Assembly: GCA_032718475.1 (NCBI GenBank)
Contig: JAUCBJ010002546.1
Coordinates: 17,176-81,175 of the forward strand
Length of the DNA: 64,000 bases
Direction: 5' to 3'
Origin: Nemertoderma westbladi
Lineage: Eukaryota > Xenacoelomorpha > Nemertodermatida > Nemertodermatidae
Within the stretch, counting starts at the first letter, position 1. Each line of letters starts with the position of its first letter. Positions 29,341-41,261 of this stretch are shown piece after piece. The notes under the pieces were generated by a model. It saw only the letters and a program-made list of their open reading frames with translations. It searched no databases and was not told where the DNA came from. The position numbers and the translations under genes are program-made.

Positions 29341-30660
29341 GTGGGTAGAAAGAGTAGATATTAGTGGGAGCGGTCTGTGGGTAGAAAGAGTAGATATTAG
29401 TGGGTAGAAAGAGTAGATATTAGTGGGAGCGGTCTGTGGGTAGAAAGAGTAGATATTAGTGGGAGCGGTCTGTGGGTAGAAAGAGTAGATATTAGTGGGT
29501 AGAAAGAGTAGATGTTAGTGGGAGCGGTCTGTGGGTAGAAAGAGTAGATGTTAGCGGGAGCGGTCTGTGGGGCAGAAAGAGTAGATATTAGTGGGAGCGG
29601 TCTGTGGGGCAGAAAGAGTAGATGTTAGCGGGAGCGGTCTGTGGGTAGAAAGAGTAGATATTAGTGGGTAGAAAGAGTAGATATTAGTGGGTAGAAAGAG
29701 TAGATATTAGTGGGTAGAAAGAGTAGATGTTAGTGGGAGCGGTCTGTGGGTAGAAAGAGTAGATATTAGTGGGTAGAAAGAGTAGATATTAGTGGGTAGA
29801 AAGAGTAGATATTAGTGGGAGCGGTCTGTGGGGCAGAAAGAGTAGATGTTAGTGGGTAGAAAGAGTAGATGTTAGTGGGAGCGGTCTGTGGGTAGAAAGA
29901 GTAGATATTAGTGGGAGCGGTCTGTGGGTAGAAAGAGTAGATATTAGTGGGTAGAAAGAGTAGATATTAGTGGGTAGAAAGAGTAGATATTAGTGGGAGC
30001 GGTCTGTGGGTAGAAAGAGTAGATATTAGTGGGAGCGGTCTGTGGGTAGAAAGAGTAGATATTAGTGGGCAGAAAGAGTAGATATTAGTGGGTAGAAAGA
30101 GTAGATATTAGTGGGAGCGGTCTGTGGGTAGAAATAGTAGATATTAGTGGGTAGAAAGAGTAGATATTAGTGGGAGCGGTCTGTGGGTAGAAAGAGTAGA
30201 TATTAGTGGGAGCGGTCTGTGGGTAGAAAGAGTAGATATTAGTGGGTAGAAAGAGTAGATGTTAGTGGGAGCGGTCTGTGGGTAGAAAGAGTAGATATTA
30301 GTGGGTAGAAAGAGTAGATATTAGTGGGTAGAAAGAGTAGATATTAGTGGGAGCGGTCTGTGGGTAGAAAGAGTAGATGTTAGCGGGAGCGGTCTGTGGG
30401 TAGAAAGAGTAGATATTAGTGGGAGCGGTCTGTGGGTAGAAAGAGTAGATATTAGTGGGTAGAAAGAGTAGATATTAGCGGGAGCGGTCTGTGGGTAGAA
30501 AGAGTAGATGTTAGCGGGAGCGGTCTGTGGGTAGAAAGAGTAGATATTAGTGGGTAGAAATAGTAGATGTTAGTGGGAGCGGTCTGTGGGTAGAAAGAGT
30601 AGATGTTAGCGGGAGCGGTCTGTGGGTAGAAAGAGTAGATATTAGTGGGTAGAAAGAGTA

Positions 30661-31260
30661 GATGTTAGCGGGTAGAAAGAGTAGATATTAGTGGGAGCGG
30701 TCTGTGGGTAGAAAGAGTAGATATTAGTGGGTAGAAAGAGTAGATATTAGTGGGTAGAAAGAGTAGATATTAGTGGGAGCGGTCTGTGGGTAGAAAGAGT
30801 AGATGTTAGCGGGAGCGGTCTGTGGGTAGAAAGAGTAGATATTAGTGGGTAGAAAGAGTAGATGTTAGCGGGTAGAAAGAGTAGATATTAGTGGGAGCGG
30901 TCTGTGGGTAGAAAGAGTAGATATTAGTGGGTAGAAAGAGTAGATATTAGTGGGTAGAAAGAGTAGATATTAGTGGGAGCGGTCTGTGGGTAGAAAGAGT
31001 AGATGTTAGCGGGAGCGGTCTGTGGGTAGAAAGAGTAGATATTAGTGGGTAGAAAGAGTAGATGTTAGCGGGTAGAAAGAGTAGATATTAGTGGGAGCGG
31101 TCTGTGGGTAGAAAGAGTAGATATTAGTGGGTAGAAAGAGTAGATGTTAGTGGGTGCGGTCTGTGGGGCAGAAAGAGTAGATATTAGTGGGAGCGGTCTG
31201 TGGGTAGAAAGAGTAGATATTAGTGGGTAGAAAGAGTAGATGTTAGCGGGTAGAAAGAGT
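30661..31260. repeat. 200-bp higher-order repeat
   Basis: The diagnostic junction GATGTTAGCGGGTAGAAAG occurs at 30661, 30861 and 31061, with the same series of units between. Confidence 0.8.
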
Positions 31261-34200
31261 AGATATTAGTGGGAGCGGTCTGTGGGTAGAAAGAGTAGAT
31301 ATTAGTGGGTAGAAAGAGTAGATGTTAGTGGGTGCGGTCTGTGGGGCAGAAAGAGTAGATATTAGTGGGTGCGGTCTGTGGGGCAGAAAGAGTAGATATT
31401 AGTGGGTAGAAAGAGTAGATGTTAGCGGGAGCGGTCTGTGGGGCAGAAAGAGTAGATGTTAGCGGGTAGAAAGAGTAGATATTAGCGGGAGCGGTCTGTG
31501 GGTAGAAAGAGTAGATGTTAGCGGGAGCGGTCTGTGGGGCAGAAAGAGTAGATATTAGTGGGTAGAAAGAGTAGATGTTAGTGGGAGCGGTCTGTGGGTA
31601 GAAAGAGTAGATATTAGTGGGAGCGGTCTGTGGGTAGAAAGAGTAGATATTAGTGGGTAGAAAGAGTAGATGTTAGCGGGTAGAAAGAGTAGATATTAGC
31701 GGGAGCGGTCTGTGGGTAGAAAGAGTAGATGTTAGCGGGAGCGGTCTGTGGGGCAGAAAGAGTAGATATTAGTGGGTAGAAAGAGTAGATGTTAGTGGGA
31801 GCGGTCTGTGGGTAGAAAGAGTAGATATTAGTGGGAGCGGTCTGTGGGGCAGAAAGAGTAGATATTAGTGGGTAGAAAGAGTAGATGTTAGTGGGAGCGG
31901 TCTGTGGGTAGAAAGAGTAGATATTAGTGGGAGCGGTCTGTGGGTAGAAAGAGTAGATATTAGTGGGTAGAAAGAGTAGATGTTAGCGGGTAGAAAGAGT
32001 AGATATTAGCGGGAGCGGTCTGTGGGTAGAAAGAGTAGATGTTAGCGGGAGCGGTCTGTGGGGCAGAAAGAGTAGATATTAGTGGGTAGAAAGAGTAGAT
32101 GTTAGTGGGAGCGGTCTGTGGGTAGAAAGAGTAGATATTAGTGGGAGCGGTCTGTGGGTAGAAAGAGTAGATATTAGTGGGTAGAAAGAGTAGATATTAG
32201 TGGGAGCGGTCTGTGGGTAGAAAGAGTAGATGTTAGCGGGAGCGGTCTGTGGGTAGAAAGAGTAGATATTAGTGGGTAGAAAGAGTAGATGTTAGCGGGT
32301 AGAAAGAGTAGATATTAGCGGGAGCGGTCTGTGGGTAGAAAGAGTAGATGTTAGCGGGAGCGGTCTGTGGGTAGAAAGAGTAGATATTAGTGGGTAGAAA
32401 TAGTAGATGTTAGTGGGAGCGGTCTGTGGGTAGAAAGAGTAGATGTTAGCGGGAGCGGTCTGTGGGTAGAAAGAGTAGATATTAGTGGGAGCGGTCTGTG
32501 GGGCAGAAAGAGTAGATATTAGTGGGAGCGGTCTGTGGGGCAGAAAGAGTAGATATTAGTGGGAGCGGTCTGTGGGGTAGAAAGAGTAGATGTTAGCGGG
32601 AGCGGTCTGTGGGGCAGAAAGAGTAGATATTAGTGGGAGCGGTCTGTGGGGTAGAAAGAGTAGATATTAGTGGGCAGAAAGAGTAGATATTAGTGGGAGC
32701 GGTCTGTGGGGCAGAAAGAGTAGATATTAGTGGGAGCGGTCTGTGGGGCAGAAAGAGTAGATGTTAGCGGGAGCGGTCTGTGGGTAGAAAGAGTAGATAT
32801 TAGTGGGTAGAAAGAGTAGATATTAGTGGGTAGAAAGAGTAGATATTAGTGGGAGCGGTCTGTGGGGCAGAAAGAGTAGATATTAGTGGGAGCGGTCTGT
32901 GGGGCAGAAAGAGTAGATGTTAGCGGGAGCGGTCTGTGGGTAGAAAGAGTAGATATTAGTGGGTAGAAAGAGTAGATGTTAGCGGGAGCGGTCTGTGGGT
33001 AGAAAGAGTAGATGTTAGCGGGTAGAAAGAGTAGATGTTAGTGGGAGCGGTCTGTGGGGCAGAAAGAGTAGATATTAGTGGGAGCGGTCTGTGGGGCAGA
33101 AAGAGTAGATATTAGTGGGTAGAAAGAGTAGATATTAGTGGGTAGAAAGAGTAGATATTAGTGGGTAGAAAGAGTAGATGTTAGCGGGAGCGGTCTGTGG
33201 GTAGAAAGAGTAGATATTAGTGGGTAGAAAGAGTAGATATTAGTGGGTAGAAAGAGTAGATGTTAGCGGGAGCGGTCTGTGGGTAGAAAGAGTAGATATT
33301 AGTGGGAGCGGTCTGTGGGTAGAAAGAGTAGATATTAGTGGGAGCGGTCTGTGGGGCAGAAAGAGTAGATATTAGTGGGTAGAAAGAGTAGATATTAGTG
33401 GGTAGAAAGAGTAGATGTTAGTGGGTAGAAAGAGTAGATATTAGTGGGTAGAAAGAGTAGATGTTAGCGGGAGCGGTCTGTGGGGCAGAAAGAGTAGATA
33501 TTAGTGGGTAGAAAGAGTAGATATTAGTGGGTAGAAAGAGTAGATATTAGTGGGTAGAAAGAGTAGATGTTAGCGGGAGCGGTCTGTGGGTAGAAAGAGT
33601 AGATATTAGTGGGAGCGGTCTGTGGGGTAGAAAGAGTAGATATTAGCGGGAGCGGTCTGTGGGTAGAAAGAGTAGATGTTAGTGGGAGCGGTCTGTGGGT
33701 AGAAAGAGTAGATATTAGTGGGAGCGGTCTGTGGGGCAGAAAGAGTAGATATTAGTGGGTAGAAAGAGTAGATGTTAGCGGGAGCGGTCTGTGGGTAGAA
33801 AGAGTAGATATTAGTGGGAGCGGTCTGTGGGTAGAAAGAGTAGATATTAGTGGGAGCGGTCTGTGGGGCAGAAAGAGTAGATATTAGTGGGTAGAAAGAG
33901 TAGATATTAGTGGGTAGAAAGAGTAGATGTTAGTGGGTAGAAAGAGTAGATATTAGTGGGTAGAAAGAGTAGATATTAGTGGGTAGAAAGAGTAGATGTT
34001 AGCGGGAGCGGTCTGTGGGTAGAAAGAGTAGATATTAGTGGGAGCGGTCTGTGGGTAGAAAGAGTAGATATTAGTGGGAGCGGTCTGTGGGTAGAAAGAG
34101 TAGATATTAGTGGGTAGAAAGAGTAGATATTAGCGGGAGCGGTCTGTGGGTAGAAAGAGTAGATATTAGTGGGTAGAAAGAGTAGATATTAGTGGGTAGA

Positions 34201-34901
34201 AAGAGTAGATGTTAGCGGGAGCGGTCTGTGGGTAGAAAGAGTAGATATTAGTGGGAGCGGTCTGTGGGTAGAAAGAGTAGATATTAGTGGGAGCGGTCTG
34301 TGGGTAGAAAGAGTAGATATTAGTGGGTAGAAAGAGTAGATGTTAGTGGGAGCGGTCTGTGGGGCAGAAAGAGTAGATATTAGTGGGTAGAAAGAGTAGA
34401 TATTAGTGGGTAGAAAGAGTAGATATTAGTGGGTAGAAAGAGTAGATGTTAGTGGGTAGAAAGAGTAGATATTAGTGGGTAGAAAGAGTAGATGTTAGCG
34501 GGAGCGGTCTGTGGGTAGAAAGAGTAGATATTAGTGGGTAGAAAGAGTAGATATTAGTGGGTAGAAAGAGTAGATATTAGTGGGTAGAAAGAGTAGATGT
34601 TAGCGGGAGCGGTCTGTGGGTAGAAAGAGTAGATATTAGTGGGCAGAAAGAGTAGATGTTAGCGGGAGCGGTCTGTGGGGCAGAAAGAGTAGATATTAGT
34701 GGGTAGAAAGAGTAGATATTAGTGGGTAGAAAGAGTAGATATTAGTGGGTAGAAAGAGTAGATGTTAGCGGGAGCGGTCTGTGGGTAGAAAGAGTAGATA
34801 TTAGTGGGAGCGGTCTGTGGGTAGAAAGAGTAGATATTAGTGGGAGCGGTCTGTGGGGCAGAAAGAGTAGATATTAGTGGGTAGAAAGAGTAGATGTTAG
34901 C

Positions 34902-35311
34902 GGGAGCGGTCTGTGGGGCAGAAAGAGTAGATATTAGTGGGAGCGGTCTGTGGGGCAGAAAGAGTAGATATTAGTGGGAGCGGTCTGTGGGGCAGAAAGA
35001 GTAGATATTAGTGGGAGCGGTCTGTGGGGCAGAAAGAGTAGATATTAGTGGGAGCGGTCTGTGGGGCAGAAAGAGTAGATATTAGTGGGAGCGGTCTGTG
35101 GGGCAGAAAGAGTAGATATTAGTGGGAGCGGTCTGTGGGGCAGAAAGAGTAGATATTAGTGGGAGCGGTCTGTGGGGCAGAAAGAGTAGATATTAGTGGG
35201 AGCGGTCTGTGGGGCAGAAAGAGTAGATATTAGTGGGAGCGGTCTGTGGGGCAGAAAGAGTAGATATTAGTGGGAGCGGTCTGTGGGGCAGAAAGAGTAG
35301 ATATTAGTGGG
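34902..35311. repeat. Homogeneous run of 37-bp units
   Basis: About eleven consecutive 37-bp GGGGCAG-type units without any 36- or 23-bp unit, nearly identical to each other. Shorter runs occur at 38870-39110, 53450-53640, 56820-56940 and 57180-57330. Confidence 0.85.
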
Positions 35312-37930
35312 TAGAAAGAGTAGATGTTAATGGGAGCGGTCTGTGGGTAGAAAGAGTAGATGTTAGCGGGAGCGGTCTGTGGGTAGAAAGAGTAGATGTT
35401 AGCGGGAGCGGTCTGTGGGTAGAAAGAGTAGATATTAGTGGGTAGAAAGAGTAGATATTAGTGGGAGCGGTCTGTGGGGCAGAAAGAGTAGATATTAGTG
35501 GGAGCGGTCTGTGGGGCAGAAAGAGTAGATATTAGTGGGTAGAAAGAGTAGATATTAGTGGGTAGAAAGAGTAGATATTAGTGGGAGCGGTCTGTGGGTA
35601 GAAAGAGTAGATATTAGTGGGAGCGGTCTGTGGGGCAGAAAGAGTAGATATTAGTGGGTAGAAAGAGTAGATGTTAGCGGGAGCGGTCTGTGGGTAGAAA
35701 GAGTAGATGTTAGTGGGTAGAAAGAGTAGATATTAGTGGGAGCGGTCTGTGGGGCAGAAAGAGTAGATATTAGTGGGAGCGGTCTGTGGGGCAGAAAGAG
35801 TAGATATTAGTGGGAGCGGTCTGTGGGGCAGAAAGAGTAGATATTAGTGGGTAGAAAGAGTAGATGTTAGCGGGAGCGGTCTGTGGGTAGAAAGAGTAGA
35901 TATTAGTGGGAGCGGTCTGTGGGTAGAAAGAGTAGATATTAGTGGGAGCGGTCTGTGGGGCAGAAATAGTAGATATTAGTGGGTAGAAAGAGTAGATGTT
36001 AGCGGGAGCGGTCTGTGGGGCAGAAAGAGTAGATATTAGTGGGAGCGGTCTGTGGGTAGAAAGAGTAGATATTAGTGGGTAGAAAGAGTAGATATTAGTG
36101 GGTAGAAAGAGTAGATATTAGTGGGAGCGGTCTGTGGGTAGAAAGAGTAGATATTAGTGGGAGCGGTCTGTGGGGCAGAAAGAGTAGATATTAGTGGGTA
36201 GAAAGAGTAGATGTTAGCGGGAGCGGTCTGTGGGTAGAAAGAGTAGATATTAGTGGGAGCGGTCTGTGGGTAGAAAGAGTAGATATTAGTGGGAGCGGTC
36301 TGTGGGGTAGAACGAGTAGATGTTAGTGGGAGCGGTCTGTGGGGCAGAAAGAGTAGATATTAGTGGGAGCGGTCTGTGGGGCAGAAAGAGTAGATATTAG
36401 TGGGAGCGGTCTGTGGGGCAGAAAGAGTAGATATTAGTGGGTAGAAAGAGTAGATGTTAGCGGGAGCGGTCTGTGGGTAGAAAGAGTAGATGTTAGTGGG
36501 TAGAAAGAGTAGATGTTAGCGGGAGCGGTCTGTGGGTAGAAAGAGTAGATATTAGTGGGTAGAAAGAGTAGATGTTAGCGGGAGCGGTCTGTGGGTAGAA
36601 AGAGTAGATGTTAGTGGGTAGAAAGAGTAGATGTTAGCGGGAGCGGTCTGTGGGGCAGAAAGAGTAGATATTAGTGGGAGCGGTCTGTGGGTAGAAAGAG
36701 TAGATATTAGCGGGAGCGGTCTGTGGGTAGAAAGAGTAGATATTAGTGGGTAGAAAGAGTAGATATTAGTGGGTAGAAAGAGTAGATATTAGTGGGAGCG
36801 GTCTGTGGGGCAGAAAGAGTAGATATTAGTGGGTAGAAAGAGTAGATATTAGTGGGTAGAAAGAGTAGATATTAGCGGGAGCGGTCTGTGGGGCAGAAAG
36901 AGTAGATATCAGTGGGAGCGGTCTGTGGGTAGAAAGAGTAGATATTAGTGGGAGCGGTCTGTGGGGCAGAAAGAGTAGATATTAGTGGGTAGAAAGAGTA
37001 GATGTTAGCGGGAGCGGTCTGTGGGTAGAAAGAGTAGATATTAGTGGGAGCGGTCTGTGGGTAGAAAGAGTAGATATTAGTGGGAGCGGTCTGTGGGTAG
37101 AAAGAGTAGATATTAGTGGGAGCGGTCTGTGGGTAGAAAGAGTAGATGTTAGCGGGAGCGGTCTGTGGGGCAGAAAGAGTAGATATTAGTGGGTAGAAAG
37201 AGTAGATGTTAGCGGGAGCGGTCTGTGGGGCAGAAAGAGTAGATATTAGTGGGAGCGGTCTGTGGGGCAGAAAGAGTAGATATTAGTGGGTAGAAAGAGT
37301 AGATGTTAGTGGGAGCGGTCTGTGGGGCAGAAAGAGTAGATATTAGTGGGAGCGGTCTGTGGGGCAGAAAGAGTAGATATTAGTGGGTAGAAAGAGTAGA
37401 TGTTAGTGGGAGCGGTCTGTGGGGCAGAAAGAGTAGATATTAGTGGGAGCGGTCTGTGGGGCAGAAAGAGTAGATATTAGTGGGAGCGGTCTGTGGGGCA
37501 GAAATAGTAGATATTAGTGGGAGCGGTCTGTGGGGCAGAAAGAGTAGATATTAGTGGGTAGAAAGAGTAGATGTTAGTGGGAGCGGTCTGTGGGGCAGAA
37601 AGAGTAGATATTAGTGGGAGCGGTCTGTGGGGCAGAAAGAGTAGATATTAGTGGGAGCGGTCTGTGGGGCAGAAAGATTAGATATCAGTGGGAGCGGTCT
37701 GTGGGTAGAAAGAGTAGATGTTAGCGGGAGCGGTCTGTGGGTAGAAAGAGTAGATATTAGTGGGAGCGGTCTGTGGGGCAGAAAGAGTAGATATTAGTGG
37801 GAGCGGTCTGTGGGGCAGAAAGAGTAGATATTAGTGGGTAGAAAGAGTAGATGTTAGCGGGAGCGGTCTGTGGGGCAGAAAGAGTAGATATTAGTGGGTA
37901 GAAAGAGTAGATGTTAGCGGGAGCGGTCTG

Positions 37931-40900
37931 TGGGTAGAAAGAGTAGATGTTAGTGGGAGCGGTCTGTGGGTAGAAAGAGTAGATATTAGTGGGAGCGGTC
38001 TGTGGGTAGAAAGAGTAGATATTAGTGGGAGCGGTCTGTGGGGCAGAAAGAGTAGATATTAGTGGGAGCGGTCTGTGGGGCAGAAAGAGTAGATATTAGT
38101 GGGTAGAACGAGTAGATGTTAGCGGGAGCGGTCTGTGGGTAGAAAGAGTAGATGTTAGTGGGAGCGGTCTGTGGGTAGAAAGAGTAGATATTAGTGGGAG
38201 CGGTCTGTGGGGCAGAAAGAGTAGATATTAGTGGGAGCGGTCTGTGGGGCAGAAAGAGTAGATATTAGTGGGTAGAAAGAGTAGATGTTAGCGGGAGCGG
38301 TCTGTGGGGCAGAAAGAGTAGATATTAGTGGGTAGAAAGAGTAGATGTTAGCGGGAGCGGTCTGTGGGTAGAAAGAGTAGATATTAGTGGGTAGAAAGAG
38401 TAGATGTTAGCGGGAGCGGTCTGTGGGTAGAAAGAGTAGATATCAGTGGGTGCGGTCTGTGGGGCAGAAAGAGTAGATATTAGTGGGTAGAAAGAGTAGA
38501 TGTTAGCGGGAGCGGTCTGTGGGTAGAAAGAGTAGATATTAGTGGGTAGAAAGAGTAGATGTTAGCGGGAGCGGTCTGTGGGTAGAAAGAGTAGATATCA
38601 GTGGGTGCGGTCTGTGGGGCAGAAAGAGTAGATATTAGTGGGTAGAAAGAGTAGATGTTAGCGGGAGCGGTCTGTGGGTAGAAAGAGTAGATATTAGTGG
38701 GTAGAAAGAGTAGATGTTAGCGGGAGCGGTCTGTGGGTAGAAAGAGTAGATATCAGTGGGTGCGGTCTGTGGGGCAGAAAGAGTAGATATTAGTGGGTAG
38801 AAAGAGTAGATGTTAGCGGGAGCGGTCTGTGGTAGAAAGAGTAGATGTAGCGGGAGCGGTCTGTGGGCAGAAAGAGTAGATATTAGTGGGAGCGGTCTGT
38901 GGGGCAGAAAGAGTAGATATTAGTGGGAGCGGTCTGTGGGGCAGAAAGAGTAGATATTAGTGGGAGCGGTCTGTGGGGCAGAAAGAGTAGATATTAGTGG
39001 GAGCGGTCTGTGGGGCAGAAAGAGTAGATATTAGTGGGAGCGGTCTGTGGGGCAGAAAGAGTAGATATTAGTGGGAGCGGTCTGTGGGGCAGAAAGAGTA
39101 GATATTAGTGGGTAGAAAGAGTAGATGTTAGCGGGAGCGGTCTGTGGGTAGAAAGAGTAGATGTTAGCGGGAGCGGTCTGTGGGGCAGAAAGAGTAGATA
39201 TTAGTGGGAGCGGTCTGTGGGGCAGAAAGAGTAGATATTAGTGGGTAGAAAGAGTAGATGTTAGTGGGAGCGGTCTGTGGGTAGAAAGAGTAGATATTAG
39301 TGGGTAGAAAGAGTAGATGTTAGCGGGAGCGGTCTGTGGGTAGAAAGAGTAGATGTTAGTGGGTAGAAAGAGTAGATGTTAGTGGGTAGAAAGAGTAGAT
39401 ATTAGTGGGAGCGGTCTGTGGGGCAGAAAGAGTAGATATTAGTGGGAGCGGTCTGTGGGGCAGAAAGAGTAGATATTAGTGGGTAGAAAGAGTAGATGTT
39501 AGTGGGAGCGGTCTGTGGGTAGAAAGAGTAGATATTAGTGGGTAGAAAGAGTAGATGTTAGCGGGAGCGGTCTGTGGGTAGAAAGAGTAGATGTTAGTGG
39601 GTAGAAAGAGTAGATGTTAGTGGGAGCGGTCTGTGGGTAGAAAGAGTAGATATTAGTGGGAGCGGTCTGTGGGTAGAAAGAGTAGATATTAGTGGGAGCG
39701 GTCTGTGGGGCAGAAAGAGTAGATATTAGTGGGAGCGGTCTGTGGGGCAGAAAGAGTAGATATTAGTGGGTAGAAAGAGTAGATGTTAGTGGGAGCGGTC
39801 TGTGGGTAGAAAGAGTAGATATTAGTGGGTAGAAAGAGTAGATGTTAGCGGGAGCGGTCTGTGGGTAGAAAGAGTAGATGTTAGTGGGTAGAAAGAGTAG
39901 ATGTTAGTGGGTAGAAAGAGTAGATATTAGTGGGAGCGGTCTGTGGGGCAGAAAGAGTAGATATTAGTGGGAGCGGTCTGTGGGGCAGAAAGAGTAGATA
40001 TTAGTGGGTAGAAAGAGTAGATGTTAGTGGGAGCGGTCTGTGGGTAGAAAGAGTAGATATTAGTGGGTAGAAAGAGTAGATGTTAGCGGGAGCGGTCTGT
40101 GGGTAGAAAGAGTAGATGTTAGTGGGTAGAAAGAGTAGATGTTAGTGGGTAGAAAGAGTAGATATTAGTGGGAGCGGTCTGTGGGGCAGAAAGAGTAGAT
40201 ATTAGTGGGAGCGGTCTGTGGGGCAGAAAGAGTAGATATTAGTGGGTAGAAAGAGTAGATGTTAGTGGGAGCGGTCTGTGGGTAGAAAGAGTAGATATTA
40301 GTGGGTAGAAAGAGTAGATGTTAGCGGGAGCGGTCTGTGGGTAGAAAGAGTAGATGTTAGTGGGTAGAAAGAGTAGATGTTAGTGGGAGCGGTCTGTGGG
40401 TAGAAAGAGTAGATATTAGTGGGAGCGGTCTGTGGGTAGAAAGAGTAGATATTAGTGGGAGCGGTCTGTGGGGCAGAAAGAGTAGATATTAGTGGGAGCG
40501 GTCTGTGGGGCAGAAAGAGTAGATATTAGTGGGTAGAACGAGTAGATGTTAGCGGGAGCGGTCTGTGGGTAGAAAGAGTAGATGTTAGTGGGAGCGGTCT
40601 GTGGGTAGAAAGAGTAGATATTAGTGGGAGCGGTCTGTGGGGCAGAAAGAGTAGATATTAGTGGGAGCGGTCTGTGGGGCAGAAAGAGTAGATATTAGTG
40701 GGTAGAAAGAGTAGATGTTAGCGGGAGCGGTCTGTGGGGCAGAAAGAGTAGATATTAGTGGGTAGAAAGAGTAGATGTTAGCGGGAGCGGTCTGTGGGTA
40801 GAAAGAGTAGATATTAGTGGGTAGAAAGAGTAGATGTTAGCGGGAGCGGTCTGTGGGTAGAAAGAGTAGATATCAGTGGGTGCGGTCTGTGGGGCAGAAA

Positions 40901-41261
40901 GAGTAGATATTAGTGGGTAGAAAGAGTAGATGTTAGCGGGAGCGGTCTGTGGGTAGAAAGAGTAGATATTAGTGGGTAGAAAGAGTAGATGTTAGCGGGA
41001 GCGGTCTGTGGGTAGAAAGAGTAGATATCAGTGGGTGCGGTCTGTGGGGCAGAAAGAGTAGATATTAGTGGGTAGAAAGAGTAGATGTTAGCGGGAGCGG
41101 TCTGTGGGTAGAAAGAGTAGATATTAGTGGGTAGAAAGAGTAGATGTTAGCGGGAGCGGTCTGTGGGTAGAAAGAGTAGATATCAGTGGGTGCGGTCTGT
41201 GGGGCAGAAAGAGTAGATATTAGTGGGTAGAAAGAGTAGATGTTAGCGGGAGCGGTCTGTG
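37931..41261. repeat. 900-bp block repeated at an offset of 2430 bp, containing a 155-bp repeat
   Basis: 37931-38831 matches 40361-41261 at the points compared, including the rare TAGAACGAG variant at 38105 and 40535. Each copy contains three TATCAGTGGGTGCGG markers spaced by 155 bp (38441, 38596, 38751 and 40871, 41026, 41181). Confidence 0.8.
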
